Positions 35,224-42,882 of a stretch of DNA of 64,000 bases are shown here, in pieces. How positions within the stretch are numbered: the stretch's first letter is position 1; the number at the start of each line of letters is the position of its first letter. Location of the stretch: positions 248,001-312,000 of the forward strand of contig NZ_JAGQBA010000003.1 in the NCBI RefSeq assembly GCF_024345395.1, in the 5' to 3' direction. A program made the position numbers and the translations under genes. The notes under the pieces were generated by a model that was given only the letters and a program-made list of their open reading frames with translations, was not told where the DNA came from and made no database searches. Source of the DNA: Cyanobium sp. Tous-M-B4. GTDB taxonomy: Bacteria; Cyanobacteriota; Cyanobacteriia; PCC-6307; Cyanobiaceae.

Positions 35224-35988
35224 ATGCCCTTGCCCGTTCTGGCCACCAAACCACTGACCAACAGCGCTCGTGTCAGCAGCTTTCTGGCCGCCGGTGAGGA
35301 AAGCCCCCGCCAGAGCGACACCACTTGCCTGGTGCGGGATCCGGCAGCTACCGATGCCCTGATTGAGCAGGCCTACCGCCAGATCTACTTTCACGCCTTC
35401 AAGGTGGACCGCGATGCGGTGCTGGAATCCCAGCTGCGCTCCGGCCAGATCAACACCCGCGACTTCATCCGCCAACTCCTGCTCTCGGAGAAGTTTCAGA
35501 GGGATTTTTATCGCTGCAACAGCAATTACAGGGTGGTCGAACAGGTGGTGAGTCGGGTATTGGGCCGGCCGGTGCATGGCCAAGCTGAACAGATTGCCTG
35601 GTCGATCGTGATCGCCGAGCAGGGGCTACCCAAGTTTGTTGACGCTCTGCTGAATTCCGACGAATACCGCGACAATTTCGGCGAAAACCTGGTGCCTTTT
35701 CAGCGCTCGCGGGTACTTCCCGGCCAGGCATTAGGCACCATGCCCTTCAACCAGCAAGCCCCCCGCTACGACTCCTACTGGCGTGAGGCGATGGCCAGGC
35801 GCGCTCCCGCTGGCGGATCTCCCTGGTCGGCGAACGGAGGCTGGCCCCGCCCAAGCTGGCTAGCTGGCCAGCCAACTCCGGCGATGCAAAGGATCTGGCA
35901 ATACACCGTGGCCACTGGAGGCTTCGTGCTCACCGGCCTGCTGATCTGGATTGCTGCGGCCATGCTCAGCACAGGCGCCCAGGGCTGA
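35224..35988 (+). CDS. cpcL: CpcG/CpcL-type phycobilisome rod linker with C-terminal membrane helix
   Basis: 254 residues from the ATG at 35224 (PLPVLATKPLTNSARV, matching the usual CpcG start). The PBS linker domain spans about 20-175 (EQAYRQIYFHAFK, SGQINTRDFIRQLLLSEKFQRDFY, LLNSDEYRDNFGE). A Trp/Pro-rich spacer leads to a hydrophobic helix at about 228-249 (TVATGGFVLTGLLIWIAAAM). A C-terminal membrane anchor is the hallmark of CpcL (CpcG2), which attaches rods to the membrane and PSI without a core. It is not next to other phycobilisome genes here. Confidence 0.87.
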   Translation: MPLPVLATKPLTNSARVSSFLAAGEESPRQSDTTCLVRDPAATDALIEQAYRQIYFHAFKVDRDAVLESQLRSGQINTRDFIRQLLLSEKFQRDFYRCNSNYRVVEQVVSRVLGRPVHGQAEQIAWSIVIAEQGLPKFVDALLNSDEYRDNFGENLVPFQRSRVLPGQALGTMPFNQQAPRYDSYWREAMARRAPAGGSPWSANGGWPRPSWLAGQPTPAMQRIWQYTVATGGFVLTGLLIWIAAAMLSTGAQG

Positions 35989-35996
35989 GGCGGCCC

Positions 35997-36713
35997 TCAG
36001 CCCCGCCGAGGAGCGCCGCGGCGGGCGGCCAACACCTGCTGCACCTGCCGCCAGCTGACGCCGTGGTGAGCTAGCGCCACCTGCAAGTGGAAAACGATGT
36101 CGGCGGCTTCGCTGGCGATCTCCTCGCCGTTGTCGTCCTTGCAAGCCATCACAAACTCAGCGCTCTCCTCCCCGATCTTCTTGAGGATGCGGTTGTCGCC
36201 CCCCTCTAACAATTTGTTGGTGTAGCTGCCGGGCTCGGGAAGGTCGCGGCGCGCTTCGATCACCCGCATCAGTTCGGTGCAGACATCTGCCGGGGGCGGT
36301 GCGGCGAAAGCGCCACCGGCCGTGGGCTCAGGGCCCGCGTCGTAGAAGCAGCTGCGGGCACCGGTGTGGCAGGCCACATCCCCGCTCTGCTCAATGCTGA
36401 GCAGCAGCACGTCGGCGTCGCAGTCGTAGCGCAGGCCCTTGAGCTGCTGGATATGGCCGCTAGTGGCCCCCTTGTGCCATAGCTCCTGGCGCGAGCGGCT
36501 CCAGTAGTGCACCTCGCCGCTGGCCAGGGTGTGCTCGATCGCCTCCTGGTTCATCCAGGCCACCATCAACACGGCGCCATCGAGCCAGTCTTGGGCGACA
36601 GCGGGGATCAAACCAGCTTCGTTGAAGCGCAAGGCCCCAATGAATTGAGGGTCAGGGGGCTGAAATACTGCTGACAAGGCCCTTGCGCTGCTGCTGTCCC
36701 GATCCTCACCCAT
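35997..36713 (-). CDS. hisIE: Bifunctional phosphoribosyl-AMP cyclohydrolase / phosphoribosyl-ATP pyrophosphatase
   Basis: Steps two and three of histidine synthesis in one 238-residue protein. The HisI domain (about 20-130) has [30 protein letters not shown], the metal-binding RYDCDAD and [10 protein letters not shown]. The HisE domain (about 142-230) has [22 protein letters not shown] and the [13 protein letters not shown] helix. The ATG at 36713 shares the tetranucleotide CATG with the divergent queD-like start, so one of the two starts may be misplaced. Confidence 0.94.
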   Translation of the reverse strand: MGEDRDSSSARALSAVFQPPDPQFIGALRFNEAGLIPAVAQDWLDGAVLMVAWMNQEAIEHTLASGEVHYWSRSRQELWHKGATSGHIQQLKGLRYDCDADVLLLSIEQSGDVACHTGARSCFYDAGPEPTAGGAFAAPPPADVCTELMRVIEARRDLPEPGSYTNKLLEGGDNRILKKIGEESAEFVMACKDDNGEEIASEAADIVFHLQVALAHHGVSWRQVQQVLAARRGAPRRG

Positions 36714-37176
36714 GCCCACTCCGGCCTACAGCTGCATTAAAACTTTCAGCGGTTATCCCTGTTGCCATCGCCAATGGCGCCACCAGGGCCACTGCCGCTT
36801 CGTGCATGGCTACAGCCGCAGTTTTAGCTTCTGGTTTCGGGCCAATGAACTCGACGAATGTGGCTTTGTGGTGGATTTTTCCAGCCTGAAACAGCTAGAA
36901 GCCCGGCTGGCAGATCAATTCGACCACACCTTTCTGGCCAATGCCGATGACCCCCTCCTCTCCACCTGGCGCCAGCTGCACGACCAGGGCGCCCTCGACC
37001 TGCGGGTGATGGCCAATGTGGGCATGGAGGCCAGCGCTGAGCTGGTTTGGGGCTGGGCCAACGAACTGCTGCACGGCCGCGACAGCGGCCGCAGCTGCTG
37101 CTGGAAAGTGGAGGCGAGGGAAAACGAAAACAATGCCGCCTGTTTTGAAGCCCTGCCGGGGTGGTTCAAACCCTGA
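36712..37176 (+). CDS. queD: 6-carboxytetrahydropterin synthase-like protein (QueD/PTPS family)
   Basis: 154 residues of the cyanobacterial QueD/PTPS-type family. [21 protein letters not shown] (positions about 15-35) carries the Cys/His zinc- and catalysis-associated residues. [33 protein letters not shown] and the C-terminal [14 protein letters not shown], with the pterin-binding Glu, complete it. It would make 6-carboxytetrahydropterin for queuosine or a related pterin. The ATG at 36712 overlaps the opposite hisIE start. Confidence 0.88.
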   Translation: MPTPAYSCIKTFSGYPCCHRQWRHQGHCRFVHGYSRSFSFWFRANELDECGFVVDFSSLKQLEARLADQFDHTFLANADDPLLSTWRQLHDQGALDLRVMANVGMEASAELVWGWANELLHGRDSGRSCCWKVEARENENNAACFEALPGWFKP

Positions 37177-37230
37177 CATCAAGCCAGCAATGAATGGGCC
37201 AGGGGCGCGAGGCTCCTAGCTTGCGCCTCA

Positions 37231-37476
37231 ATGAACCGCCACCGCCCTATGGGCCGCTTGCTCCAACTGCTGACCGCTGCCCTGATGCTGCCCGCTGCCG
37301 CCCTGGCTCAGACCAGCCCTGGTGGAGGTGGGGTTCAGGCGCTATATCCCAGCAAGGCCGCGGCCGAAAAAGCCGCCAAGCACTTCCACTGCACCGGAGC
37401 GCACCAGATGGGCGATAAATGGATGCCATGCGCCAAACATGGCGATGGCCATGGCAGCCATATGCCGGCTCACTGA
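37231..37476 (+). CDS. Small secreted DUF3721-type protein
   Basis: 81 residues. The signal peptide ends about ALAQ (residue 27). The mature part contains YPSKAAAEKAAKHFHCTGAH followed by QMGDKWMPCAKH, the DUF3721 pattern with conserved WMPC, and a His-rich tail (HGDGHGSHMPAH). Spacing of Cys and His (CxxxH ... WMPCAxH) suggests a metal or heme-like ligand set. An alternative start is the Met at 37249. The next gene starts in the stop codon (TGATG) and carries a second copy of the motif. Confidence 0.78.
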   Translation: MNRHRPMGRLLQLLTAALMLPAAALAQTSPGGGGVQALYPSKAAAEKAAKHFHCTGAHQMGDKWMPCAKHGDGHGSHMPAH

Positions 37477-37901
37477 TGGCCAAGTGCGGCGACAAACCCA
37501 AGCTGCTGGCCATCGGCATCGCACCCCTGGGCATCATCTCGATCGGCATCGTGCCAATGGGGGTCGTGAGCATTGGGGTGGTGCCGATGGGCGTGCTGAG
37601 CCTCGGTGCCGTGGGCATGGGGGTGATCAATATCTGCGTGGTGGGCATGGGCATCGTGGTGGCTGGCATCAACGTGATGGGTATTTGGAACGCCGGTGCC
37701 AGCTCCCCCCACCAGCACCACCAAGCGGCCACCGGGACCCATACCCCAAACCTCTACGCCTACCCAAGCAAGCAGGACGCCCTGATCAAAGCCAAACAGC
37801 TGGGCTGCAACGGCGTCCATGCGATGGGTTCGCTGTGGATGCCCTGCGCCACCCATCCCGAGCTCGAGCCACCCCCAGCTGCGCATAGCCAAAGGCCCTG
37901 A
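37476..37901 (+). CDS. Hydrophobic pentapeptide-repeat protein with C-terminal DUF3721-like motif
   Basis: 141 residues. Positions about 12-75 are at least eleven tandem five-residue units of the form (I/L/M)G(I/V/A)xx, with alternating Pro and Ser at unit ends (IGIAP LGIIS IGIVP MGVVS IGVVP MGVLS LGAVG MGVIN). A linker with HQHH follows, then YPSKQDALIKAKQLGCNGVH and WMPCATH, the DUF3721 motif shared with the upstream protein. No classical A(D/N)Lxx pentapeptide is present. The repeat could be a hydrophobic solenoid or a membrane-inserted segment. Function unknown; metal-related context. Confidence 0.7.
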   Translation: MAKCGDKPKLLAIGIAPLGIISIGIVPMGVVSIGVVPMGVLSLGAVGMGVINICVVGMGIVVAGINVMGIWNAGASSPHQHHQAATGTHTPNLYAYPSKQDALIKAKQLGCNGVHAMGSLWMPCATHPELEPPPAAHSQRP

Positions 37902-37931
37902 ATCAGCATCCATGATGTCTATCCCTGCGGG

Positions 37932-38894
37932 TTGCTCTTGGCACAGCTGGCCACCGCCTGGGCGATTTTTCAGGGTTTGCTACTCGAAGCCCTGCCGTTT
38001 CTGCTGATTGGCGTTGGTATCGCCAGCCTGGCCCGCTGGCTGGCGCCTGGAGGTGCCTGGCTGCGGCAGTTGCCCGCCCACCCCCTGCTCGGGCCCCTCA
38101 CCGGTGCCGCCCTTGGCTTTGCCCTGCCCGCTTGTGAATGCGGCAATGTGCCGGTGGCGCGGCGGCTGCTGGCCGGTGGCGCCCCGGTTGGCACTGCCCT
38201 GGGCTTTTTATTTGCCGCACCGGTGCTGAATCCAATCGTGCTGGCCAGCACCTGGGCCGCCTTCCCCAACCAGCCCTGGCTGCTGGCGGCCCGCCCTGGA
38301 GCAGCCCTGCTGCTGTCGGTGCTGCTGGCCACGGTGCTGCGCCTGCTGCCCGAGGCCGAATTACTAGATCCGGTGCTACTTGAAGAACGGCGCCTGAGCC
38401 AGCCCTTGGCCCAGGTGGGGCTGCTGGAGCGTCGCAGCGGACTTGTGGGTGCCATCGACGCCAAGGTGCAGCCCATGAAGGTGGCGCGGCCGCCCTTACA
38501 GGAGGTGCTCCAGCACGGCAGCCGCGAATTTCTCGATCTGGCCGCCCTGCTGGTGCTGGGTTGTGCCATCGCCGCCACGGTGCAAACGTTGCTGCCGCGT
38601 AGCTGGCTGCTGGCGGTGGGGGGAGCTCCAACCATCTCTGTACTGAGCCTGATGCTGCTGGCGGTGGTGGTTTCGGTTTGCTCCAGCGTCGATGCCTTCC
38701 TCGCCCTGGGCTTCGCTGCCCAGGTCACCCCGGGAGCGCTTCTGGCCTTCCTGGTGCTGGGCCCGGTGGTCGACCTGAAGCTGCTGGGACTGTTCCGGGT
38801 GCTGTTCAAGCCCAAGGCCATCGCCCTCACCAGTGCCGCCGCAGCGGTGGCCGTGTTGGTGCTGGGGCAATGGGTCAATTTGCTGCTGCTGTGA
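37932..38894 (+). CDS. UPF0718/YcgR-like two-component permease subunit
   Basis: 320 residues with about eight helices. The family-like segment FALPACECGNVPVARRLLAGGAP (about residues 58-80) has the conserved Cys-Glu-Cys, and VCSSVDAFLALGFAA carries a second Cys/Ser/Asp motif. These are features of the permease DUF318/UPF0718 group. Its partner, the next gene, overlaps by TGATG. Homologous pairs in other bacteria are linked with Zur or metal stress. Direction and substrate are unknown. Confidence 0.83.
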   Translation: MLLAQLATAWAIFQGLLLEALPFLLIGVGIASLARWLAPGGAWLRQLPAHPLLGPLTGAALGFALPACECGNVPVARRLLAGGAPVGTALGFLFAAPVLNPIVLASTWAAFPNQPWLLAARPGAALLLSVLLATVLRLLPEAELLDPVLLEERRLSQPLAQVGLLERRSGLVGAIDAKVQPMKVARPPLQEVLQHGSREFLDLAALLVLGCAIAATVQTLLPRSWLLAVGGAPTISVLSLMLLAVVVSVCSSVDAFLALGFAAQVTPGALLAFLVLGPVVDLKLLGLFRVLFKPKAIALTSAAAAVAVLVLGQWVNLLLL

Positions 38895-39571
38895 TGCGCG
38901 CCTTCGCCCTGGGGCTGTGGGGAGCCGTGCTGCTGCAAAGCAGCCTCAGCGGCAGGCTGGATCTCTTGCTCAGCGGCGTTTTCCACCCACTAGTGGCGCT
39001 GAGCGGTGTGGCCTTGCTGCTACTGGCTGGCCTGCTGCTGGCTGAACTAGCGCGAAGGGGCCAGGGAAGCCCAGCCCCATCGCGACGCCAAGCCATCCCA
39101 AAAATCTGGTGGCTGAGCGCCGCAGTGGCTTTGCTGGTGTTGGCCATTCCCCCCAACCCCTCCTTCAGCACCCTGGCCGCCAACCGGCCCGCCGAGCTGG
39201 GCGATGAGACTGAGCTGAGCTTCGTGCTGCCGCCAGCCCAGCGCAGCCTCACCGATTGGGTGCGCTTGCTGCGCAGCCAACCCGACCCCAGCCTCTACGC
39301 GGGTGATCCCGTGCGGATCAGCGGCTTTGTCTTGCCCCAGCCGGGTGAGCCCCCCCAGCTAGCCAGGCTGCTGGTGCGCTGCTGTCTCGCCGATGCCACC
39401 CCGGTGGGCCTACCTGTGCGCTGGCCAGCCGGCCGGCCGCCCCGGGCGGATCAATGGCTGGCGGTGGAGGGCACCATGGCTATTGAGGAACGCAACGGCC
39501 AGAGCCGCAGCGTGGTGGTACCGCAGCGAATCACACCGATTGCCCGGCCCAAGCGGCCCTTGGAACCATGA
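38894..39571 (+). CDS. TIGR03943/YcgQ-like permease partner subunit
   Basis: 225 residues from the ATG at 38894, overlapping the preceding stop. Two or three membrane helices (about 1-20, 28-50 and 70-90) precede a soluble domain with PSLYAGDPVRISGFVLPQPG and LLVRCCLADATPVGLPV. The CC pair and the OB-like fold pattern are typical of TIGR03943 proteins, which pair with UPF0718 permeases. It probably forms the second half of a membrane complex. The next gene overlaps it by 4 bp. Confidence 0.82.
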   Translation: MRAFALGLWGAVLLQSSLSGRLDLLLSGVFHPLVALSGVALLLLAGLLLAELARRGQGSPAPSRRQAIPKIWWLSAAVALLVLAIPPNPSFSTLAANRPAELGDETELSFVLPPAQRSLTDWVRLLRSQPDPSLYAGDPVRISGFVLPQPGEPPQLARLLVRCCLADATPVGLPVRWPAGRPPRADQWLAVEGTMAIEERNGQSRSVVVPQRITPIARPKRPLEP

Positions 39572-40887
39572 CGGCCACGGGGCAACGGATCACGTTGGCT
39601 CTGGCAGCAGGACTTGCCCTGGCCTTGCTGCAGCAACAACTACTGCTACGACGCCCACCACGGCTGCTGGAGCTGGAGTCAAGCAGCGCCAGCTCCGGTC
39701 CAGCGGCCCTGGACCTGCGCTTCAGCCGACCGATGCGCAGATCCAGCCTGGTGGTCTCCAGCAGCCTGCAACCCCAGCTGGCCTGGACGTGGCTGGGGGA
39801 AAGCAACCCCCTGCGCCTGCTGCTGCTTCCAGGCCAAACCATCCCCGGACCATTGCGGTTGCTGCTGGCAGGGGTCGACCGCCGCAACCTGCCGCTGCGC
39901 CGCCAGCAGTGGCTCTGGGACCCCCGGCCGCGCTTGCTGGCGGTGGTGCCCGTGGCCGGCGGCGAACAGCTGCAGCTGCAACGGCGCGATGGCAGCTGGC
40001 AGGCGCTGACCCCGGTGTGGCCGCAGCTGGCCCAAGTGCAGCCCCTCGGTAACGGTGCCGGTGTGGCCCTGCTCAGTGGTGATGGCATGGGCAGCCACCG
40101 TCTCTGGCTGCTGCCGCTGCAGCAACACAACCTGGTGCGCGAACCGCAGCGCCTCTCCGAACCCGTGGCGGGTGGGCTGCAACCCCTAGACGACGCAGAC
40201 CTGCTGTTTGCCCACCTGAGCAGCAACCGACGCGGCGACCTGCTGGTGCAATCGTCCACCACCGCCCTGGATCCGGGCAGCACCAGCGTGCGTTCCGCCC
40301 AGGGGCGCCAATGGTCCCTGCCCCACTCTGCTTCTGGCCCCATGCAGCTGCTCCCCGAGGGAGGCGGGGTAGTGGTGCCTGAGCTTGAAGGCCTCACCCT
40401 GCACAACCTGCCGGGCCAGCCCAGCCGGCGCCAGCTGCTGCCTGGCAGTAGGGAACTCAGCAGTTTCTGCCCCGTGAGCGGCCGCGCCCTGCTGGTGCGT
40501 CACTGGCCCGACTACCGGCGCTCCCTAGAGCTGGTGGAGCCTGGCCAACCGCCGCGGCAGCTTTGGATCGGCAGCGAAGCCGTTCTGGCCAGCGCTTGCG
40601 ACCGGGGTGGGGATCGGGTCTGGCTGGTGGTGAGCAACTGGTCCCAGGGATCCCAGCCCCTGATGCTGGCCCTCGATCGCCGCGGCCAACTGCTCAAGCA
40701 ACGCTCCTTGAAGGGCTGGGAGGTAGAGCCGGGAGCGCCGATGTTGTTTGATACCACCCGCCAGCAGCTGCTGCTCACCCTGCGCTCAGGCAGCCACGCC
40801 AAGCCGGTGCTGGTGGATGGCAGCAGCCTGAGCCTGCACCCCCTGGCCAAGCCGGTGCGCCTGGCTCTGTGGCTACCGGCAGGCTGA
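39568..40887 (+). CDS. Large hypothetical protein, possible Ig-like plus propeller repeats
   Basis: 439 residues. An N-terminal hydrophobic anchor or signal (about 8-28) is followed by a segment with LDLRFSRPM, as in bacterial Ig-like domains. The rest is a long series of short beta blades with W/L-rich motifs (HRLWLLPLQQHN; DLLVQSSTTA; LWIGSEAVLAS; DRVWLVVSNWS), compatible with a beta-propeller on the outer face of the membrane. No named family is recognised. It overlaps the TIGR03943 gene by ATGA and ends 15 bp inside the convergent znuB, so it closes the permease operon. Confidence 0.7.
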   Translation: MTATGQRITLALAAGLALALLQQQLLLRRPPRLLELESSSASSGPAALDLRFSRPMRRSSLVVSSSLQPQLAWTWLGESNPLRLLLLPGQTIPGPLRLLLAGVDRRNLPLRRQQWLWDPRPRLLAVVPVAGGEQLQLQRRDGSWQALTPVWPQLAQVQPLGNGAGVALLSGDGMGSHRLWLLPLQQHNLVREPQRLSEPVAGGLQPLDDADLLFAHLSSNRRGDLLVQSSTTALDPGSTSVRSAQGRQWSLPHSASGPMQLLPEGGGVVVPELEGLTLHNLPGQPSRRQLLPGSRELSSFCPVSGRALLVRHWPDYRRSLELVEPGQPPRQLWIGSEAVLASACDRGGDRVWLVVSNWSQGSQPLMLALDRRGQLLKQRSLKGWEVEPGAPMLFDTTRQQLLLTLRSGSHAKPVLVDGSSLSLHPLAKPVRLALWLPAG

Positions 40888-41685
40888 TAGGCGCCGGTGC
40901 TGCAGGGAGGCCAGGGGCAGCAGGCCCATGCAGAGCACCCCGATCAGGGGGCCGGGCGGCAGGTTCACAGCTGGCTGGATCGCCAGCAGAAAGCCGCCAC
41001 CGCTGATCCCCATACCCACCAGGGCCGAGCGCCACAGGGCCTGGCGCAGGCTGGCGGCTCCAGCCAAGGCCACTAGGGCCGGAGCACCCATCAAGGCAAT
41101 CACCAGCACCACCCCCACGGCGGTCATGGCGCTCACCACCGTGAAGGCCGTCACCAGGGTGAGCAGCAGCCGCAGCCGCTGCACCGGCAAACCAGCACTG
41201 GCGGCGCCGAGGGGATCCACCCCCAGATACACGTAGTGATGATAGCGCCAGGCGAGCAGCAGCAGCACCGCCACCAGGGCCAGCAGGCTGCGCAGCAGGT
41301 CGGCAGGAGCGGCGGCCAGCAGATCGCCAAACAGCACCGCCTCCAGATCGACCCGGATGTGCAGCAGGGGAATCAACAGCACCCCTAAACCGAGAAAGCC
41401 AGCCAGCACGGTGTTGAGCACCGCCTCATCGCCCCCTTCACCAGAACGATCACCGCGGCTGAGCCGCTCCGCCAACAGGGCACCGGCCAGGCCGCTGATC
41501 ACCCCACCGAGGCCCGGATCAAGCCGCAGGGCCAGCGCCAGCGCCAAACCCGGCAACACCGCGTGCGACACGAGATTCGCCAGGAACAGGCGCCGCTGCA
41601 CCAGCAGCAAGGTGCCGGCCAATGGGCAGAGGCCGCCGATCACCAGCGCCAGCACCAGGGGCAGCAGCCACCAAAGAGTCTCCAT
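40873..41685 (-). CDS. znuB: Zinc ABC transporter permease ZnuB
   Basis: 270-residue ABC-3 family permease with about eight helices. Typical stretches are GGLCPLAGTLLLVQRRLFLANLVSHAVLPGLAL near the N-terminus (about 17-50) and VVSAMTAVGVVLVIALMGAPALVAL near residue 190. It would import Zn2+ together with ZnuC and ZnuA. On the minus strand it follows znuC, but the zur gene lies between them on the opposite strand, leaving only 34 bp between the znuB and zur start codons. Confidence 0.93.
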   Translation of the reverse strand: METLWWLLPLVLALVIGGLCPLAGTLLLVQRRLFLANLVSHAVLPGLALALALRLDPGLGGVISGLAGALLAERLSRGDRSGEGGDEAVLNTVLAGFLGLGVLLIPLLHIRVDLEAVLFGDLLAAAPADLLRSLLALVAVLLLLAWRYHHYVYLGVDPLGAASAGLPVQRLRLLLTLVTAFTVVSAMTAVGVVLVIALMGAPALVALAGAASLRQALWRSALVGMGISGGGFLLAIQPAVNLPPGPLIGVLCMGLLPLASLQHRRLSACR

Positions 41686-41719
41686 AGGATCAGCGCACTA
41701 CGCCCCAGCCACTCTGGCC

Positions 41720-42121
41720 ATGCCATCCCAGGTTGCCGCGTCAAGCGACCGCCAGCAGCTGCTGCTTACGGCGTTGCGCCAAGCCGACCGGGAACTCTCC
41801 GGCCAGGACCTGCACGCCCTGCTGCGCCAAGGCTCCCAGCCCATGGGGCTGGCCACGGTCTACCGCCACCTGCGCCAACTGCAGCAGCGGGGCTGGATTC
41901 GTTGCCGCCACCTGCCCAGCGGCGAGGCCCTGTTCGCCCCCACAGAGCGGGACGAGCACCACCTCACCTGTGTCGACTGCGGCGCCACGGTGGTTCTTAA
42001 TAACTGCCCCATGCACGACGTGCACCTAGACGGCGACCAGAGCGCAGGCTTCCAGCTGCTGTTTCACACCCTGGAATTTTTCGGGCTCTGCGGAAGCTGT
42101 CAACAGCGCCAGGCCAGCTAG
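41720..42121 (+). CDS. zur: Fur-family zinc-uptake regulator Zur
   Basis: 133 residues. The winged-helix part has ATVYRHLRQLQQRGWI (about 45-60). The dimerisation domain carries the two CxxC pairs that hold structural zinc (Cys84/Cys87 in CVDCG, Cys124/Cys127 in CGSC) and a His-rich sensory site (DEHH at 78-81). Assignment to Zur rests on its position among znuA, znuB and znuC. A start further upstream would run into znuB. It is antisense to the gap between znuC and znuB. Confidence 0.9.
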   Translation: MPSQVAASSDRQQLLLTALRQADRELSGQDLHALLRQGSQPMGLATVYRHLRQLQQRGWIRCRHLPSGEALFAPTERDEHHLTCVDCGATVVLNNCPMHDVHLDGDQSAGFQLLFHTLEFFGLCGSCQQRQAS

Positions 42122-42160
42122 CAGCAGCCCAGCTAGCAGCAGGCCATCAACCGCAGCCCA

Positions 42161-42856
42161 TTAACCGCAGCAGTGATTGCCTACCCGCAGGTCGCCGAGG
42201 GCTTGGCGCACCTGCTGGGGGCTGCCGTCGGCGAGCAACGAGTGATCGAGCACCAGCACCCGGTCGTAGGCGTCGAGGTCGCGGCCCCAGTCGTGGCTGC
42301 TCACCAGCAGGGTGAGACCGGCATCGCGCAGCTGGCCCATCACCTTGAGCAGCTGGGTGCGTGAAGGGGGGTCGATGGCAGCGCAGGGCTCATCCAGCAG
42401 CAGCAGCCTGGCTGGCTGCACCAAGGTGCGGGCCAGCAGGGCTCGCTGCTGCTGGCCACCGGACAACTGATCCAGGCGCCGGCCCGCCAACCCGGCCAGG
42501 CCGACCCGCTGCAGGGCTGCTTCCACATCACAGCAGCCAGGACGCTTGGCGGCCATCCGCCCCAAGGCCACCAACTCCCGCACACTGATAGGAAAGTGCC
42601 AGGCGATCTCCCCCCGCTGGGGCATCAGGGCCAACTGCTGTCGCGCCAGGGCCAAGGTAAGGGGCACCCCATCGAGCCGGATCGAACCGCTCTCGATCGG
42701 CAGCTGACCCTCAATGGCCTGCAGCAGGGTGCTTTTGCCGGCGCCGTTGGGGCCCACCAGGGCGGTGAGCGTGCCGGGCTCGAGCGCAAAAGCCACGCCG
42801 TCGAGAGCAAGGTCGCCGCCGCGGCGCACCCGCAGCTCACTCACCTCAAGCGACAC
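42161..42856 (-). CDS. znuC: Zinc ABC transporter ATP-binding protein ZnuC
   Basis: 231 residues: Walker A GPNGAGKST (about 35-43), signature LSGGQQQR, Walker B LLLLDEPCAAID and switch His in LLVSSHDWGRD. The C-terminus ends in HCCG. It sits 26 bp after an uncharacterised membrane-protein gene on the same strand and upstream of znuB beyond the antisense zur. The start ATG is at 42856. Confidence 0.92.
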   Translation of the reverse strand: MSLEVSELRVRRGGDLALDGVAFALEPGTLTALVGPNGAGKSTLLQAIEGQLPIESGSIRLDGVPLTLALARQQLALMPQRGEIAWHFPISVRELVALGRMAAKRPGCCDVEAALQRVGLAGLAGRRLDQLSGGQQQRALLARTLVQPARLLLLDEPCAAIDPPSRTQLLKVMGQLRDAGLTLLVSSHDWGRDLDAYDRVLVLDHSLLADGSPQQVRQALGDLRVGNHCCG

Positions 42857-42882
42857 GCAACATCATCAGTGCAACCGCAAAC

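Noticed and set aside
37970-38986. Long minus-strand open frame opposite the permease gene
   Set aside because: Ser/Arg/Ala-rich translation with no motif; the plus-strand permease has membrane helices and family residues.
39531-40406. Minus-strand open frame inside the propeller-like gene
   Set aside because: Composition is that of an antisense shadow of Gln/Leu-rich coding DNA.
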